Origin: Deltaproteobacteria bacterium | GTDB lineage: Bacteria > Myxococcota_A > UBA796 > GCA-2862545 | Assembly: GCA_006226595.1 (NCBI GenBank) | Contig: SBGP01000079.1 | Location: 27,815 to 91,814 of the forward strand | Reading direction: 5' to 3' | Length of the DNA stretch: 64,000 nucleotides | Shown: positions 46,636-54,500 of the stretch, piece after piece | How the letters are laid out: the number at the start of each line of letters is the position of its first letter | How positions within the stretch are numbered: position 1 is the stretch's first letter | Made by a program: the position numbers and the translations under genes | The notes under the pieces: model-generated | What the model was told of the DNA's origin: nothing | Seen by the model: only the letters and a program-made list of their open reading frames with translations | The model's database searches: none

Positions 46636-48033
46636 ATGACCACCGCGACCCTCCCGCTCGTCTGGCGTGGGCGTAGCGGGCGAACGTACATGCCCTTCGG
46701 CGGAGGCCGCCCTCGGTACGGCGTGGCCAGCGTGGTCCGCCGCGTCACCGGCGAAGCCGGCGCGGTTGGCACATCTACCGTCGAGGGCGGCGTTCCTCTC
46801 GCGCTCAAGCTGTGGAACGAAGGGGACGAGCACGCCCTGGATCAGCTGCAGGAACAGGCGCGCGTGCTCGTCGAGCTGTCTTCGAGCGAGGAGGAGCTTC
46901 CGTGCCCGCGGCTCTACGACCTCGTCGGCACGCCGCTCGTCACCGGTCTGGTCATGGAGTGGTGTCCGGTCGACCTCGAGCTGTGGTGGCGCGAGAAGCT
47001 CGGCGAGCCCGACGCCTTCGGCCGGCTCATGGCGACGATGGCGGAGGTGTGCCGCCGCGTCAGCGACTACCACGTGTTCCACGCGAAGCGCAGTGGGCTC
47101 GAGGCCGGGCACGGTGGCCTCAAGCCGAGCAACATCCTCATGGCCGACGACGGCCGCTGGCTGCTCTCGGACTTCGGGCGCCCGCAGGTCGCGGCACCGG
47201 ACGACAGCCCGTGGGCAAGCTCGCGCATCATCGTCGGCTCCGAGAACTTCGTGGCTCCCGAGCTGCTGTTCCACGCGGATCAGCCGTATCCGGCGGCGCT
47301 CGACACCTGGTCGCTGGTCGCGAGCTGCTTCGCGCTGCTCCAGCTACGTCGGCTCATCCTCGATGACGGCGTCGTGCCGCGAAACGGCACCCGCTCGCCG
47401 CGCTTCCGCATGCACCGGATCCACCAGGTGGTCGAGGTGTACAGCGCCGATCCGACGCGCTTTCGGGGGCAGCCGCTGGATCTCGAGGCCTTCCCGGACC
47501 CCCTCGAGCTGCCGGAACAGGACCGGAAAGCGATCCGCGACGCCGTGCGCGGCATCTTCCCGACCGGCCAGGAGAAGTCGGAGGAGGCGATCTACGAGCA
47601 GCTCCTGCAGCTGTTCGATCACGGCATGAGCATCGACCCGGCGCACCGGTTCACCAGCGCGCGCGACCTCGCCGCTGCCTTCGAGGGGCTGACACGCCGG
47701 TACCTTGAGCTGACGACGCTGCAGGACCACAAGCGCCCCGCGGCTCCAAAGCAACCGGGGCCCGAGGTGCACGAGATCCAGCGACTCCAGCGGCTGGCGG
47801 CCTCTGCCACCGCGAAGTCCGAGTCCCTCGAGCGCGAGCTCGCCGACACCCGGGCCGAGCTCCAGGCGCTCCGCGCGGCGATCGCGACACCTGCAGCGCC
47901 GCCCCCTCCGCCACCCCCATCGACGTTCAACCGCTTGCTTCAGGCGGCGGTCGTGAGCGTGCTGCTCGTCAACCTGCTCCTGCTGGGCGTGGGCACCGCG
48001 GGCGCGGTGTTCTTCTTCGCCTCGCAACAGTAG
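46636..48033 (+). CDS. Protein-kinase-fold membrane protein, probable pseudokinase
   Basis: A 465-residue protein. Residues 30-345 form a Ser/Thr-kinase-like domain with the ATP lysine (Lys58 in L-A-L-K-L), D-F-G (179-181), and V-A-P-E. The catalytic loop H-R-D-L-K-P-x-N reads H-G-G-L-K-P-S-N (159-166), so the catalytic aspartate is Gly161 and the arginine is Gly160. Phosphoryl transfer is therefore unlikely. A coiled coil (EIQRLQRLAASATAKSESLERELADTRAELQALR, 380-413), a polyproline run and a C-terminal membrane helix (VVSVLLVNLLLLGVGTAGAVFFF) follow. It may be a membrane-tethered scaffold. Confidence 0.75.
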   Translation: MTTATLPLVWRGRSGRTYMPFGGGRPRYGVASVVRRVTGEAGAVGTSTVEGGVPLALKLWNEGDEHALDQLQEQARVLVELSSSEEELPCPRLYDLVGTPLVTGLVMEWCPVDLELWWREKLGEPDAFGRLMATMAEVCRRVSDYHVFHAKRSGLEAGHGGLKPSNILMADDGRWLLSDFGRPQVAAPDDSPWASSRIIVGSENFVAPELLFHADQPYPAALDTWSLVASCFALLQLRRLILDDGVVPRNGTRSPRFRMHRIHQVVEVYSADPTRFRGQPLDLEAFPDPLELPEQDRKAIRDAVRGIFPTGQEKSEEAIYEQLLQLFDHGMSIDPAHRFTSARDLAAAFEGLTRRYLELTTLQDHKRPAAPKQPGPEVHEIQRLQRLAASATAKSESLERELADTRAELQALRAAIATPAAPPPPPPPSTFNRLLQAAVVSVLLVNLLLLGVGTAGAVFFFASQQ

Positions 48034-48082
48034 CGACGGGGGCAGGAAACCCGCGGTCGGCCCATCGCCGATGGGCCGCTTT

Positions 48083-48148
48083 CGCCGATCCCTCCGCATG
48101 GAACCAGAAAGCCCGCCAGAGGCGGGCTTTTGGTAGAGGCGGAGGGAC
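48083..48148. repeat. 66-base repeat, copy A (tRNA 3' remnant plus terminator hairpin)
   Basis: It matches 48165-48230 at 62 of 66 positions. Two of the four differences are a compensating base-pair change in the hairpin stem. The right end resembles the tRNA-Leu acceptor and T-arm 3' part without the rest of the gene. Confidence 0.8.
48108..48130. terminator. Bidirectional hairpin terminator, copy A
   Basis: AAAGCCCGCC-AGA-GGCGGGCTTT is a perfect ten-pair hairpin with A/T ends on both sides, so it can stop transcription from the kinase-fold gene (plus) and from tRNA-Leu (minus). Confidence 0.75.
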
Positions 48149-48164
48149 CCTACGCTCGGGCCAT

Positions 48165-48230
48165 CGCCGATCCCTCCGCCTGGAACCAGAAAACCCGCCA
48201 GAGGCGGGTTTTTGGTAGGGGCGGAGGGAC
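48165..48230. repeat. 66-base repeat, copy B (includes the 3' end of tRNA-Leu)
   Basis: This is the second copy of the repeat, 82 bases after copy A. Its last 18 bases are the 3' end of the intact tRNA-Leu(CAA) gene. Confidence 0.8.
48190..48212. terminator. Bidirectional hairpin terminator, copy B, abutting the tRNA CCA end
   Basis: AAAACCCGCC-AGA-GGCGGGTTTT, a perfect ten-pair hairpin, starts immediately after the encoded CCA of tRNA-Leu on the minus strand. Confidence 0.8.
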
Positions 48231-48297
48231 TCGAACCCTCATGACCTAGGCCACTCGATTTTGAGTCGAGCGCGTCTACCAATTCCGCCACGCCCCC
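48213..48297 (-). tRNA. trnL-CAA: tRNA-Leu (anticodon CAA)
   Basis: An 85-base gene. GGGGGCG pairs with CGCCCCT in the acceptor stem, CTCGA/TCGAG forms the anticodon stem around C-T-C-A-A-A-A, giving anticodon CAA (reads UUG). A long variable arm and the GAGGG-TTCGAGT-CCCTC T-arm are present, and the 3' CCA is encoded. Confidence 0.95.
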
Positions 48298-48336
48298 CTG
48301 TTGCCTCGGCTTATTGCCGAGGTCGCGCGACGTCCA

Positions 48337-49092
48337 CTACCAGCGGCGGGCACCGACCTGGGACCAGCGTCCAGCAGAGAAGCGGACCTTGTTCTTGTCC
48401 TTGAGGCGGTTGAGGCCGCTCTTCACCTCGTGCGCTCCCAGGTCCGGGTAGCGGGTGCGGGCGCCGTGGCGCACACCGGCGAGGAGCACGGCTTCGAGAA
48501 GGCCAGCGCTACCGGCGCCCGCGAGGCGCTCCAGGCAGGACTGCTCGATCCACTTGTCGCGATCGGGGTCGGTGGTGCCGGCGAGATCCAGCGTGCGCGT
48601 CTCGGCCTTCGGCGCCGCGGTCCGGGTCCGACGGGTCGCGGGCTCGCCTCGACCGCCGACGCGACGGTCCTTGAAGCGGGAGTCGTCGCGGCGGGCCTCG
48701 GGCGCGCGCATGACCTTGCGAGCCTGGCTGCCCACGCTGAACACGGACGCCTCGTCCCAGCCCTCGATCTTCTGGCTCACGCGCTCGATGTGCGGGGCAC
48801 CGGGGTTCGCGGCCACCGCGTCGAGCAGCTGCATGCGCAGGGTCTCCGGCACCTGATCGTCCTCGACGCCATCGAGCTCGTCGACCAGCGTCTTCAGGGC
48901 CGCCGGCGGCAGATCGCGGATCTCGTTGCCGATGCGGGTGGCAAAGCCCGCCAGGGAACGCTTCAGTGCACCGTCGAGACCCTCGTCGACCTCGGTGAGC
49001 GCCATGAGATCCGCCAGGGTCGAAGCGGTCAATCCGCCGAGGGGACGGCGAAGCGCGTCCGCCACGGTGATCTCGATCGTCAGGGCGTCCAT
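48337..49092 (-). CDS. Hypothetical protein, helical with basic linker
   Basis: A 251-residue protein from the ATG at 49092; a TTG at 49128 with GGAGG upstream would add 12 residues. The N-terminal half is helical and acidic (LTASTLADLMALTEVDEGLDGALKRSL... LPPAALKTLVDELDGVEDD). An arginine-rich linker (RAPEARRDDSRFKDRRVGGRGEPATRR) leads to a C-terminal helical part (DKWIEQSCLERLAGAGSAGLLEAVLLAG... EVKSGLNRLKDKNKVRFSAGRW). It is not recognised; the basic linker could bind nucleic acid. It ends 40 bases before the tRNA, on the same strand. Confidence 0.6.
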   Translation of the reverse strand: MDALTIEITVADALRRPLGGLTASTLADLMALTEVDEGLDGALKRSLAGFATRIGNEIRDLPPAALKTLVDELDGVEDDQVPETLRMQLLDAVAANPGAPHIERVSQKIEGWDEASVFSVGSQARKVMRAPEARRDDSRFKDRRVGGRGEPATRRTRTAAPKAETRTLDLAGTTDPDRDKWIEQSCLERLAGAGSAGLLEAVLLAGVRHGARTRYPDLGAHEVKSGLNRLKDKNKVRFSAGRWSQVGARRW

Positions 49093-49190
49093 GCCGCGCA
49101 GGGAGCCGAGGTTAAGCCTGTATGACAACGATGCCTCCGGCACGGCAGGTAACCAACCGAGGCCGGAGCGACACGAGGAGAGGAGCAGCG

Positions 49191-49775
49191 ATGCGCATCA
49201 GCCGGGTCTACACCCGTACCGGGGACAAGGGCACTACCCGCCTCGTCGGCAATGCCGAGGTGGGCAAGAACCACCCGCGTATCGAGGCTTACGGCACGGT
49301 GGACGAGCTCAACAGCGTGCTCGGACTCGCCCGTGCGCACCTCGCGGGAATTGAGGCACTTCTCGAAGTGGATCAAATCCTCGAGCGGATCCAGAGTGAG
49401 TTGTTCGACGTGGGTACGGACCTCGCCACCCCCGCAGAGTCGCGGTGGGAAGGCATGGTGCGGCCGGACGACACCTACGTGGGCCGGCTCGAGGCGGAGT
49501 GCGATCGCCTCAACGAGAGCCTGCCGCCACTCAAGGAGTTCATCCTCCCCGGAGGCGGCGTGGTCAGCGCGACCCTTCATCAGGGCCGCACGGTGTGCCG
49601 TCGTGCCGAGCGGCGGGTGCTCGATCTGATGCAGGACGACGACACGGTCGGCGAGGCGTCCATGCGCTACCTCAACCGACTGTCCGACCTGCTCTTCGTC
49701 GTCGCGCGCTACGCCGCGATGCGCTCGGGCCACGCCGAGAGCTTCTGGCAGAACCCGAACCGCCGCTCGCGCTAG
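49191..49775 (+). CDS. pduO: PduO-type ATP:cob(I)alamin adenosyltransferase
   Basis: A 194-residue five-helix enzyme that makes adenosylcobalamin. The ATP-binding N-terminus Y-T-R-T-G-D-K-G-T-T and the VDELNSVLG, F-I-L-P-G-G and A-R-T/C-R-R-A-E-R blocks (TVCRRAERRVL) are present. Its coenzyme could serve a methylmalonyl-CoA mutase, fitting with the acyl-CoA carboxylase nearby, but no mutase gene is in the window. GGAGAGGAG precedes the ATG. Confidence 0.94.
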   Translation: MRISRVYTRTGDKGTTRLVGNAEVGKNHPRIEAYGTVDELNSVLGLARAHLAGIEALLEVDQILERIQSELFDVGTDLATPAESRWEGMVRPDDTYVGRLEAECDRLNESLPPLKEFILPGGGVVSATLHQGRTVCRRAERRVLDLMQDDDTVGEASMRYLNRLSDLLFVVARYAAMRSGHAESFWQNPNRRSR

Positions 49776-50656
49776 CGCCCGGTCGCGTACGCGCCGCCCG
49801 GCTCGGGTGAGAAGCCCGTGCCGTCGAACTGAAAGCGCTCCACGGCGAGCGCGTCGTCGACGTCGTACAGGTTCATGCACGCGGCCCGGTGCGAGTCCGG
49901 CATGAACGCGTAGCCACTGCTTCCCGCGTCGAACACGTCGACCCGACGATCGCCGACGGAGAGCTGGCTGTGGAAGCCGTGGTGCACGTGTCCGCAGAGG
50001 ATCGCCATCGGCAGCACCGGGGCCTGCTCGAGCACGGCGACGAACTCGCGGGCGTTGACCAGCCCGTGGTTGAGCCCGTCATAGAGGTCACCGCGCCGAT
50101 CCACCGGCGGATGGTGCATGCCGAGAATGATCCGCCGCTCCGCCATCTCCGGATCGGCGAGGATCGCGGCGAGCCCGTCGAGCTGGTCACGCGGCACGAT
50201 GCCCGACGCAAACACGGGGTGGGGACGGTTCGGGTCGAGGCCGAGCAGGGTCACGTCACCGACGTCCAGGCGCGCGACCGGCCGGTGGGCATCCAGTCCC
50301 ATCCACTCGCCAAAGTGCGCCTCCATACGCCGCGAGCGCTGTGACCCGAAGGTGTACACGTCGTGGTTGCCGGGGATGATCAGGGTGGGGATGCGCTCGA
50401 GCAGCGGCTGCAGGGCGAGCTTCGCCTTGGCGAACTCGGTGTCGAGCGCCTGTGCGGTGAGGTCGCCGGTGATGAACACGGCGTCCGGGGCGAGCTCGAG
50501 CACGTGCTGCACCAGGCTTCCCTGGACGGCCTCCGTGAAGTGGCTGTGGCGCCCACGCACGTACAGGTTGAGCGACCCGAGCACCCGCTTGGGGGACAGA
50601 TCGCCGAAGGAGGGGCGGACCTGCCAGTGGATGTCGGTCATGTGGGCGATGCGCAC
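49772..50656 (-). CDS. Calcineurin-like metallophosphoesterase
   Basis: A 294-residue enzyme with all five metal motifs in order: M-T-D-I-H (6-10), F-I-T-G-D-L, G-N-H-D-V, M-H-H-P-P and G-H-V-H-H. The arrangement is that of the class III/CpdA-like phosphodiesterases, so a cyclic-nucleotide or phospholipid substrate is possible. The GTG at 50656 has GAGG five bases upstream and yields V-R-I-A-H-M-T-D-I-H at the start. It is the last gene of a four-gene minus-strand run and overlaps pduO tail-to-tail. Confidence 0.88.
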   Translation of the reverse strand: MRIAHMTDIHWQVRPSFGDLSPKRVLGSLNLYVRGRHSHFTEAVQGSLVQHVLELAPDAVFITGDLTAQALDTEFAKAKLALQPLLERIPTLIIPGNHDVYTFGSQRSRRMEAHFGEWMGLDAHRPVARLDVGDVTLLGLDPNRPHPVFASGIVPRDQLDGLAAILADPEMAERRIILGMHHPPVDRRGDLYDGLNHGLVNAREFVAVLEQAPVLPMAILCGHVHHGFHSQLSVGDRRVDVFDAGSSGYAFMPDSHRAACMNLYDVDDALAVERFQFDGTGFSPEPGGAYATGR

Positions 50657-50663
50657 GAGAGCC

Positions 50664-51029
50664 TCAGCGAGCGGGTGACCACAGGGCGTATCCCGCGCTC
50701 GCGAGGCATGCCGCGACGAGCAGGACGAGTACGGTGGCGGATCCGGCCGGTGCGTCGGCCCACGGCAGCGCCAGCGGAAGCTCCTGGTCGCCGGCAATCA
50801 GGGTCGCGGTTCCCGCCTGATCCGGCGTCCACGAGACCTGGCCACGCGCATCGGTGATCCCTACCGCCACTTCGCTGCTGTCGGTGAGACCGGGCCGATA
50901 GATCACCCGGACGGTCGCACCCTGCACGGGCTGCTCGAAGTCATCGGTGAGGGTGACCGTGACCTCGTCGCCAGGCACCGCGTCCTCGGAGAGGGCGATG
51001 CCGGCCCATGCCGTGCCGAGCCACCACAT
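50664..51029 (-). CDS. Small membrane protein with Ig-like/carboxypeptidase-regulatory fold
   Basis: A 121-residue protein. An N-terminal signal-like segment (MWWLGTAWAGIALSEDA) is followed by an Ig-like beta-sandwich (VPGDEVTVTLTDDFEQPVQGATVRV... GITDARGQVSWTPDQAGTATLIA), as in secreted bacterial Ig-like domains, and a C-terminal membrane helix (ATVLVLLVAACLASAGYALW). It probably displays the beta domain outside the membrane. Its ATG overlaps the stop of the upstream membrane protein, with GGGAGGGG before it. Confidence 0.65.
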   Translation of the reverse strand: MWWLGTAWAGIALSEDAVPGDEVTVTLTDDFEQPVQGATVRVIYRPGLTDSSEVAVGITDARGQVSWTPDQAGTATLIAGDQELPLALPWADAPAGSATVLVLLVAACLASAGYALWSPAR

Positions 51030-52048
51030 CAGCCCCTCCCCACAGCGAGGCGCGTGCCGCCCGTCCACAGCACCGCCAGCACGGGCACCACCGCCGCGAC
51101 GGCAGCGAGCGCATCTGGACCAAAGCCGGGCCACGCCCACACGAGGACCGCGAGGCCCAAACCGCCCGGCAGCAGCGCGGTGAGCCGCTCCGCGCCTCGG
51201 GTCTCGTATGCGAGCAGGACCCCGCCCAGCGCCGAGGGCAGCCACAGGAGCAGGGGCCAGAAGATCGCCGCCTCGGGCGCGAGCGCACTGTTGAGCCACA
51301 CGAAGGCCAGGCCGAGCCCGAGGAAGTGCCCCGAGTCTGGCCACTCCTCGCGATCACCCCAGCCGGATGCGGCCGCGAGCGCCATGAGCCACGGTAGCGG
51401 TCCGCTGACCTGGCCCATGACACCGTCACTCGCCTCGAAGGCCTGGGCCCAGACCACGGCCGTGCCGGTGAGCACGAGCCCGCCGAGCCCGACCGTGAGC
51501 CACGGCCCGCGCCGATAGCCGGGGACCGCAGCACTTCCGGCGCTCCACGCGCCGAAGCCAGCGCCGCTCAGCAGCAGCCCGGTGCCAAAGGCCATCGGGA
51601 GCCAGCGCTGCCACGCACCCCATCCCGGCCGAAGCAGCGTCCACGGGACCGCAGGGGCTTGAGCCAGCGCGGCGATCACGCCAGTCAGCACCAGGATCAC
51701 GGCCATGCCGCGTCGCAGTCGCGGGGCGAGTCCCGCCAGGACGAGCAGACCGAGCCCCAGTGCCGTGCCGGCCGCGGTGTCTTCGACGACCCGCGCCATG
51801 ACCCCGGCGGCGACGAGGGTGGCGCACACGTTGGCCGAGACCCGAAGGGCCTCCACGCGCTCGTCCTCGCGGTCGGCGAGCTCCCACAGCCGCGCGGCGA
51901 GTGGCGCGCCGAGCAGCGCACCGACCACCACGGCCACGAGCAACGGGGCGAGCCCGCCAGCAGCGAGACCATCCACCCCCCACAGGAGCCCCGCCGCCAT
52001 GGGCAGGCCCGCGGCCAGTCGTGCAGTGTGGTGGGGACGATCGCTCAC
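51029..52048 (-). CDS. Polytopic membrane protein of unknown function
   Basis: A 339-residue protein with about ten hydrophobic helices (for example LVAVVVGALLGAPLAARLW, GTALGLGLLVLAGLAPRL, MAVILVLTGVIAAL, IFWPLLLWLPSALGGVLLAY). A charged loop (ELADREDERVEALRVSAN) follows the second helix. No transporter signature is visible. The GTG start is preceded by a poor ribosome site, so the start is approximate. It lies between the DUF4336-like gene and the small Ig-like protein and is probably part of their operon. Confidence 0.65.
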   Translation of the reverse strand: MSDRPHHTARLAAGLPMAAGLLWGVDGLAAGGLAPLLVAVVVGALLGAPLAARLWELADREDERVEALRVSANVCATLVAAGVMARVVEDTAAGTALGLGLLVLAGLAPRLRRGMAVILVLTGVIAALAQAPAVPWTLLRPGWGAWQRWLPMAFGTGLLLSGAGFGAWSAGSAAVPGYRRGPWLTVGLGGLVLTGTAVVWAQAFEASDGVMGQVSGPLPWLMALAAASGWGDREEWPDSGHFLGLGLAFVWLNSALAPEAAIFWPLLLWLPSALGGVLLAYETRGAERLTALLPGGLGLAVLVWAWPGFGPDALAAVAAVVPVLAVLWTGGTRLAVGRG

Positions 52049-52089
52049 CGTTGCCGCATATCCAGCCGAGGCCAGGGGAGGGGACTCGC

Positions 52090-52797
52090 TTACGGATCGA
52101 GACGGGAGGCGGCGTAGCGAAGGCGCTCGGCGCAGTCGTCGACAATCGGCGTGCCATGACACGGCACGAAGGCGCGAAGCCCGTCCCGATCGGCCTCCTC
52201 GCGTAGCCACGCGGCGAGTTGCTTGCCCTGGGCGAGGATCATCATCCGTCCAATGCGCGTCATCCCGAAGTCGCCCGTCGAGCCGACCAGGCGCAGAAAC
52301 CACCCCCCGATCCCCGGCAGGTGCTCTTCGACGTTGAACAGCAGGTCCGCGCACACCAGGGCGTGCCCGCCGTCGACGGGCATCCGGTACACGAGCTCGA
52401 TCGGCTTCGTACCCGCAGGATGCACACACGCCACGCCGAGGGGCGGCAGCACGTGCTCTACGTCCGCGTCCACCGGGTACATCTGCTCGACCTTCCCGCG
52501 CGCAAACGCAGGCGCGAGCAGGCGCGCCTCCGGAAAGCGCTCCTTGTACACGCCGCCATCGAGTCGGTGAAAGCCGTTCGGCACCACCACGTACTTCACC
52601 GGACCGAGCTCGAGGATTGCGTCGAGGGTCGGCTCGTCGACCGCCACCGGAGAGTGGAGCACGAGTCCGTCTTCGCCGCGCCAGATGCACATGGTGCGCG
52701 GCAGCGCCATGTTCGGCAGTGCGCCCGTGACCGTCCACAGGTTGTCGAACCAGGGAGTGATCGGCCCGTGGGGAAGGACGTGATCTGCGAATGCCAT
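52090..52797 (-). CDS. DUF4336/metallo-beta-lactamase-like protein
   Basis: A 235-residue protein. W-F-D-N-L-W-T-V-T-G-A-L, M-C-I-W-R-G-E-D-G-L-V-L-H-S-P-V-A and the V-P-N-G-F-H-R-L-D-G motif match the DUF4336 branch of the metallo-beta-lactamase fold, in which some metal histidines are changed. A late H-G-T-P-I-V-D-D could provide a ligand. GGAGG lies five bases before the ATG. It heads the minus-strand operon and is divergent from the MarR regulator, which probably controls it. Confidence 0.75.
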   Translation of the reverse strand: MAFADHVLPHGPITPWFDNLWTVTGALPNMALPRTMCIWRGEDGLVLHSPVAVDEPTLDAILELGPVKYVVVPNGFHRLDGGVYKERFPEARLLAPAFARGKVEQMYPVDADVEHVLPPLGVACVHPAGTKPIELVYRMPVDGGHALVCADLLFNVEEHLPGIGGWFLRLVGSTGDFGMTRIGRMMILAQGKQLAAWLREEADRDGLRAFVPCHGTPIVDDCAERLRYAASRLDP

Positions 52798-52836
52798 GAT
52801 GACCTCCGGACCGATACGTAATAGGGTTGCCTAAAA

Positions 52837-52853
52837 GCGCAATAGCATTGCGC
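52837..52853. promoter_or_regulatory. Palindromic operator between the MarR gene and its divergent target
   Basis: GCGCAAT-AGC-ATTGCGC is a perfect seven-base inverted repeat, 14 bases before the marR ATG and 39 bases before the divergent DUF4336-like ATG. MarR proteins usually bind such sites in divergent regions. Confidence 0.7.
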
Positions 52854-52866
52854 AAAGGAGTCTCTC

Positions 52867-53328
52867 ATGGCCCGTCCCTTCCGTGACCGGCTCGACCAGG
52901 CCAAGTCACAGTCGCTCGGCCACCTCCTGCTCAAGTCGGCGCGCCTGTTCAACGAGCACGCGCTGGCGCAGGTTCGGGAAGAGACAGGGCTCGACGTGCG
53001 CCCCGTCCACACGGCGATGTTTCCGCACATCGACCTCGAGGGCACGCGGCTCACCGACCTCGCCGAGCGCATGGGGATCACGCGGCAGGCAGTGGCTCGT
53101 TACGTCGCGGACCTCGAAGCACACGCGCTGGTCGAGCGCATCCCCGATCCCGACGACCGCCGGGCAAGCCTCGTGCGCTTCACCGACTCCGGGCGCGAGC
53201 AACTGCTCGGTGGTCTCCGGGTGCTGGGACTCGTCGAGGCGCGGACCGCGCAGAAGCTCGGGCCCGAGCGCGTCGAGCTCCTCAGGCGGACGCTCGCGGA
53301 CCTCGTCGACCTGCTCGAGAGCCCGTGA
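52867..53328 (+). CDS. MarR-family transcriptional regulator
   Basis: A 153-residue winged-helix regulator. The recognition segment is L-T-D-L-A-E-R-M-G-I-T-R-Q-A-V-A-R-Y-V-A-D-L (about 64-85), followed by the wing VERIPDPDDRRASLVRFTDSGR. The N-terminal helix contains ARLFNEHALAQVREE, typical of the dimer interface. AAAGGAG precedes the ATG. A palindrome just upstream is the likely autoregulatory operator. The ligand is unknown. Confidence 0.92.
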   Translation: MARPFRDRLDQAKSQSLGHLLLKSARLFNEHALAQVREETGLDVRPVHTAMFPHIDLEGTRLTDLAERMGITRQAVARYVADLEAHALVERIPDPDDRRASLVRFTDSGREQLLGGLRVLGLVEARTAQKLGPERVELLRRTLADLVDLLESP

Positions 53329-53342
53329 TCCACAAACACGAA

Positions 53343-53366
53343 GGGCAGCCGGCGAACCGACTGCCC
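53343..53366. terminator. Hairpin between convergent marR and minE genes
   Basis: GGGCAG (53343-53348) pairs with CTGCCC (53361-53366), and CGG/CCG extends the stem across one mismatch. There is no T run, so it may act as a bidirectional stabilising or weak terminator. Confidence 0.45.
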
Positions 53367-53389
53367 TCGGAATCCGATCGGCGGAGTGA

Positions 53390-53671
53390 CTAGCGAGCCG
53401 TCACACGGCGGACCGGAATCGAGCTCACGAGTGCGATGTGTCCGTCTTCCTTGTTCAGGGAGAACTCCATCGCGTCCTGGTCGATCTCCACGTACTTGGA
53501 GATGACGTCCATGATCTCGGTCTTCATCGTGTCCAGCTGGGCCGGGGTCAGGTCCACCTGGTCATGGATGAGAAGGAACTTGAGGCGCTGCTTGGCATCG
53601 TCCTTGGAGCCGGCAGCCTTGCCGAAGATACGCTCGACGGTCGGGCCGAGGCGGGAGAAGATGTCACGCAT
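53390..53671 (-). CDS. minE: Cell division topological specificity factor MinE
   Basis: A 93-residue protein. The segment R-L-K-F-L-L-I-H-D-Q-V-D-L-T-P (residues 29-43) is the MinE anti-MinCD region, and ISKYVEIDQDAMEFSLN is the topological-specificity domain. It drives MinD off the membrane so that MinC protects the poles. Its ATG overlaps the minD stop by one base, with GGGAGG just upstream. Confidence 0.93.
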   Translation of the reverse strand: MRDIFSRLGPTVERIFGKAAGSKDDAKQRLKFLLIHDQVDLTPAQLDTMKTEIMDVISKYVEIDQDAMEFSLNKEDGHIALVSSIPVRRVTAR

Positions 53672-54486
53672 CAGACCACCTCCCGCACGGGCGCCATGCC
53701 CATCCAGCGCTTGAAGGTCGACCAGAAGCCGGTGTCCTCGGCGAAGCTCGGGATCGGGACGTCGTGGCCCATGATCCGGTCGGCGATGCGGAGGTAGGCG
53801 GCTCCGACGACGGACTTCTCGTCGAACACAGCGGGCGTGCCGCGGTTCGCGGAGATGATCACGTCCTCGTGGTCCGGCACCAGGCCGATGAGCGGCACAG
53901 CGAGGATCTCGAGGATGTCGTCCACGTTGACCATGTCGCCGCGCTCGACCATGTTCGAGCGGTAGCGGTTCACGATCAGCCGGGGCTCGGGAAGCTCGTT
54001 CGCCTCGACCAGACCGATGATGCGGTCGGCATCGCGGATCGCGCTCACCTCGGGGGTGGTGACGATCACCGCGCGGTCGGCGCCAGCGACGGAGTTCTTG
54101 AAGCCCTGCTCGATGCCGGCGGGACAATCGATGATCACGTAGTCCATGCCCTCGTCCTTGAGGGTCTGAACCAGCTTCTTCATGTCCTCGGGACCGACGG
54201 CGTTCTTGTCGCGGGTCTGGGCGGCGGGGAGCAGGTACAGCCCCTCGACGCGCTTGTCGCGAACCAGTGCCTGCTTGAGCTTGCACTCGCCCTCGATCAC
54301 GTGGACCAGATCATAGACGATCCGGTTCTCGAGACCGAGGATCACGTCAAGGTTGCGAAGGCCGATGTCGGCATCCACCACCGCGACCTTCTTTCCGGAT
54401 AGCGCCAGGGCCGCGCCGAGGTTGGCCGAAGTCGTGGTCTTTCCGACTCCACCCTTACCCGACGTGACGACGATGCACTCTGCCAT
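53671..54486 (-). CDS. minD: Septum-site determining ATPase MinD
   Basis: A 271-residue deviant-Walker ATPase. K-G-G-V-G-K-T-T is at residues 10-17, the L-R-N-L-D-V switch at about 45, and DYVIIDCPAGIEQGFKNSVAGADRAVIVTTPEVSAIRDADRIIGL is family-typical. The C-terminus (WSTFKRWMGM) is an amphipathic membrane-targeting helix. It is a central part of the Min oscillator and recruits MinC. The gene follows minC by 14 bases and overlaps minE. Confidence 0.97.
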   Translation of the reverse strand: MAECIVVTSGKGGVGKTTTSANLGAALALSGKKVAVVDADIGLRNLDVILGLENRIVYDLVHVIEGECKLKQALVRDKRVEGLYLLPAAQTRDKNAVGPEDMKKLVQTLKDEGMDYVIIDCPAGIEQGFKNSVAGADRAVIVTTPEVSAIRDADRIIGLVEANELPEPRLIVNRYRSNMVERGDMVNVDDILEILAVPLIGLVPDHEDVIISANRGTPAVFDEKSVVGAAYLRIADRIMGHDVPIPSFAEDTGFWSTFKRWMGMAPVREVV

Positions 54487-54500
54487 GCCACACCTCTGGG

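Noticed and set aside
48083..48230. The two 66-base repeats as a CRISPR array
   Set aside because: There are only two units, separated by 16 bases, and their content is a tRNA end plus terminator hairpin.
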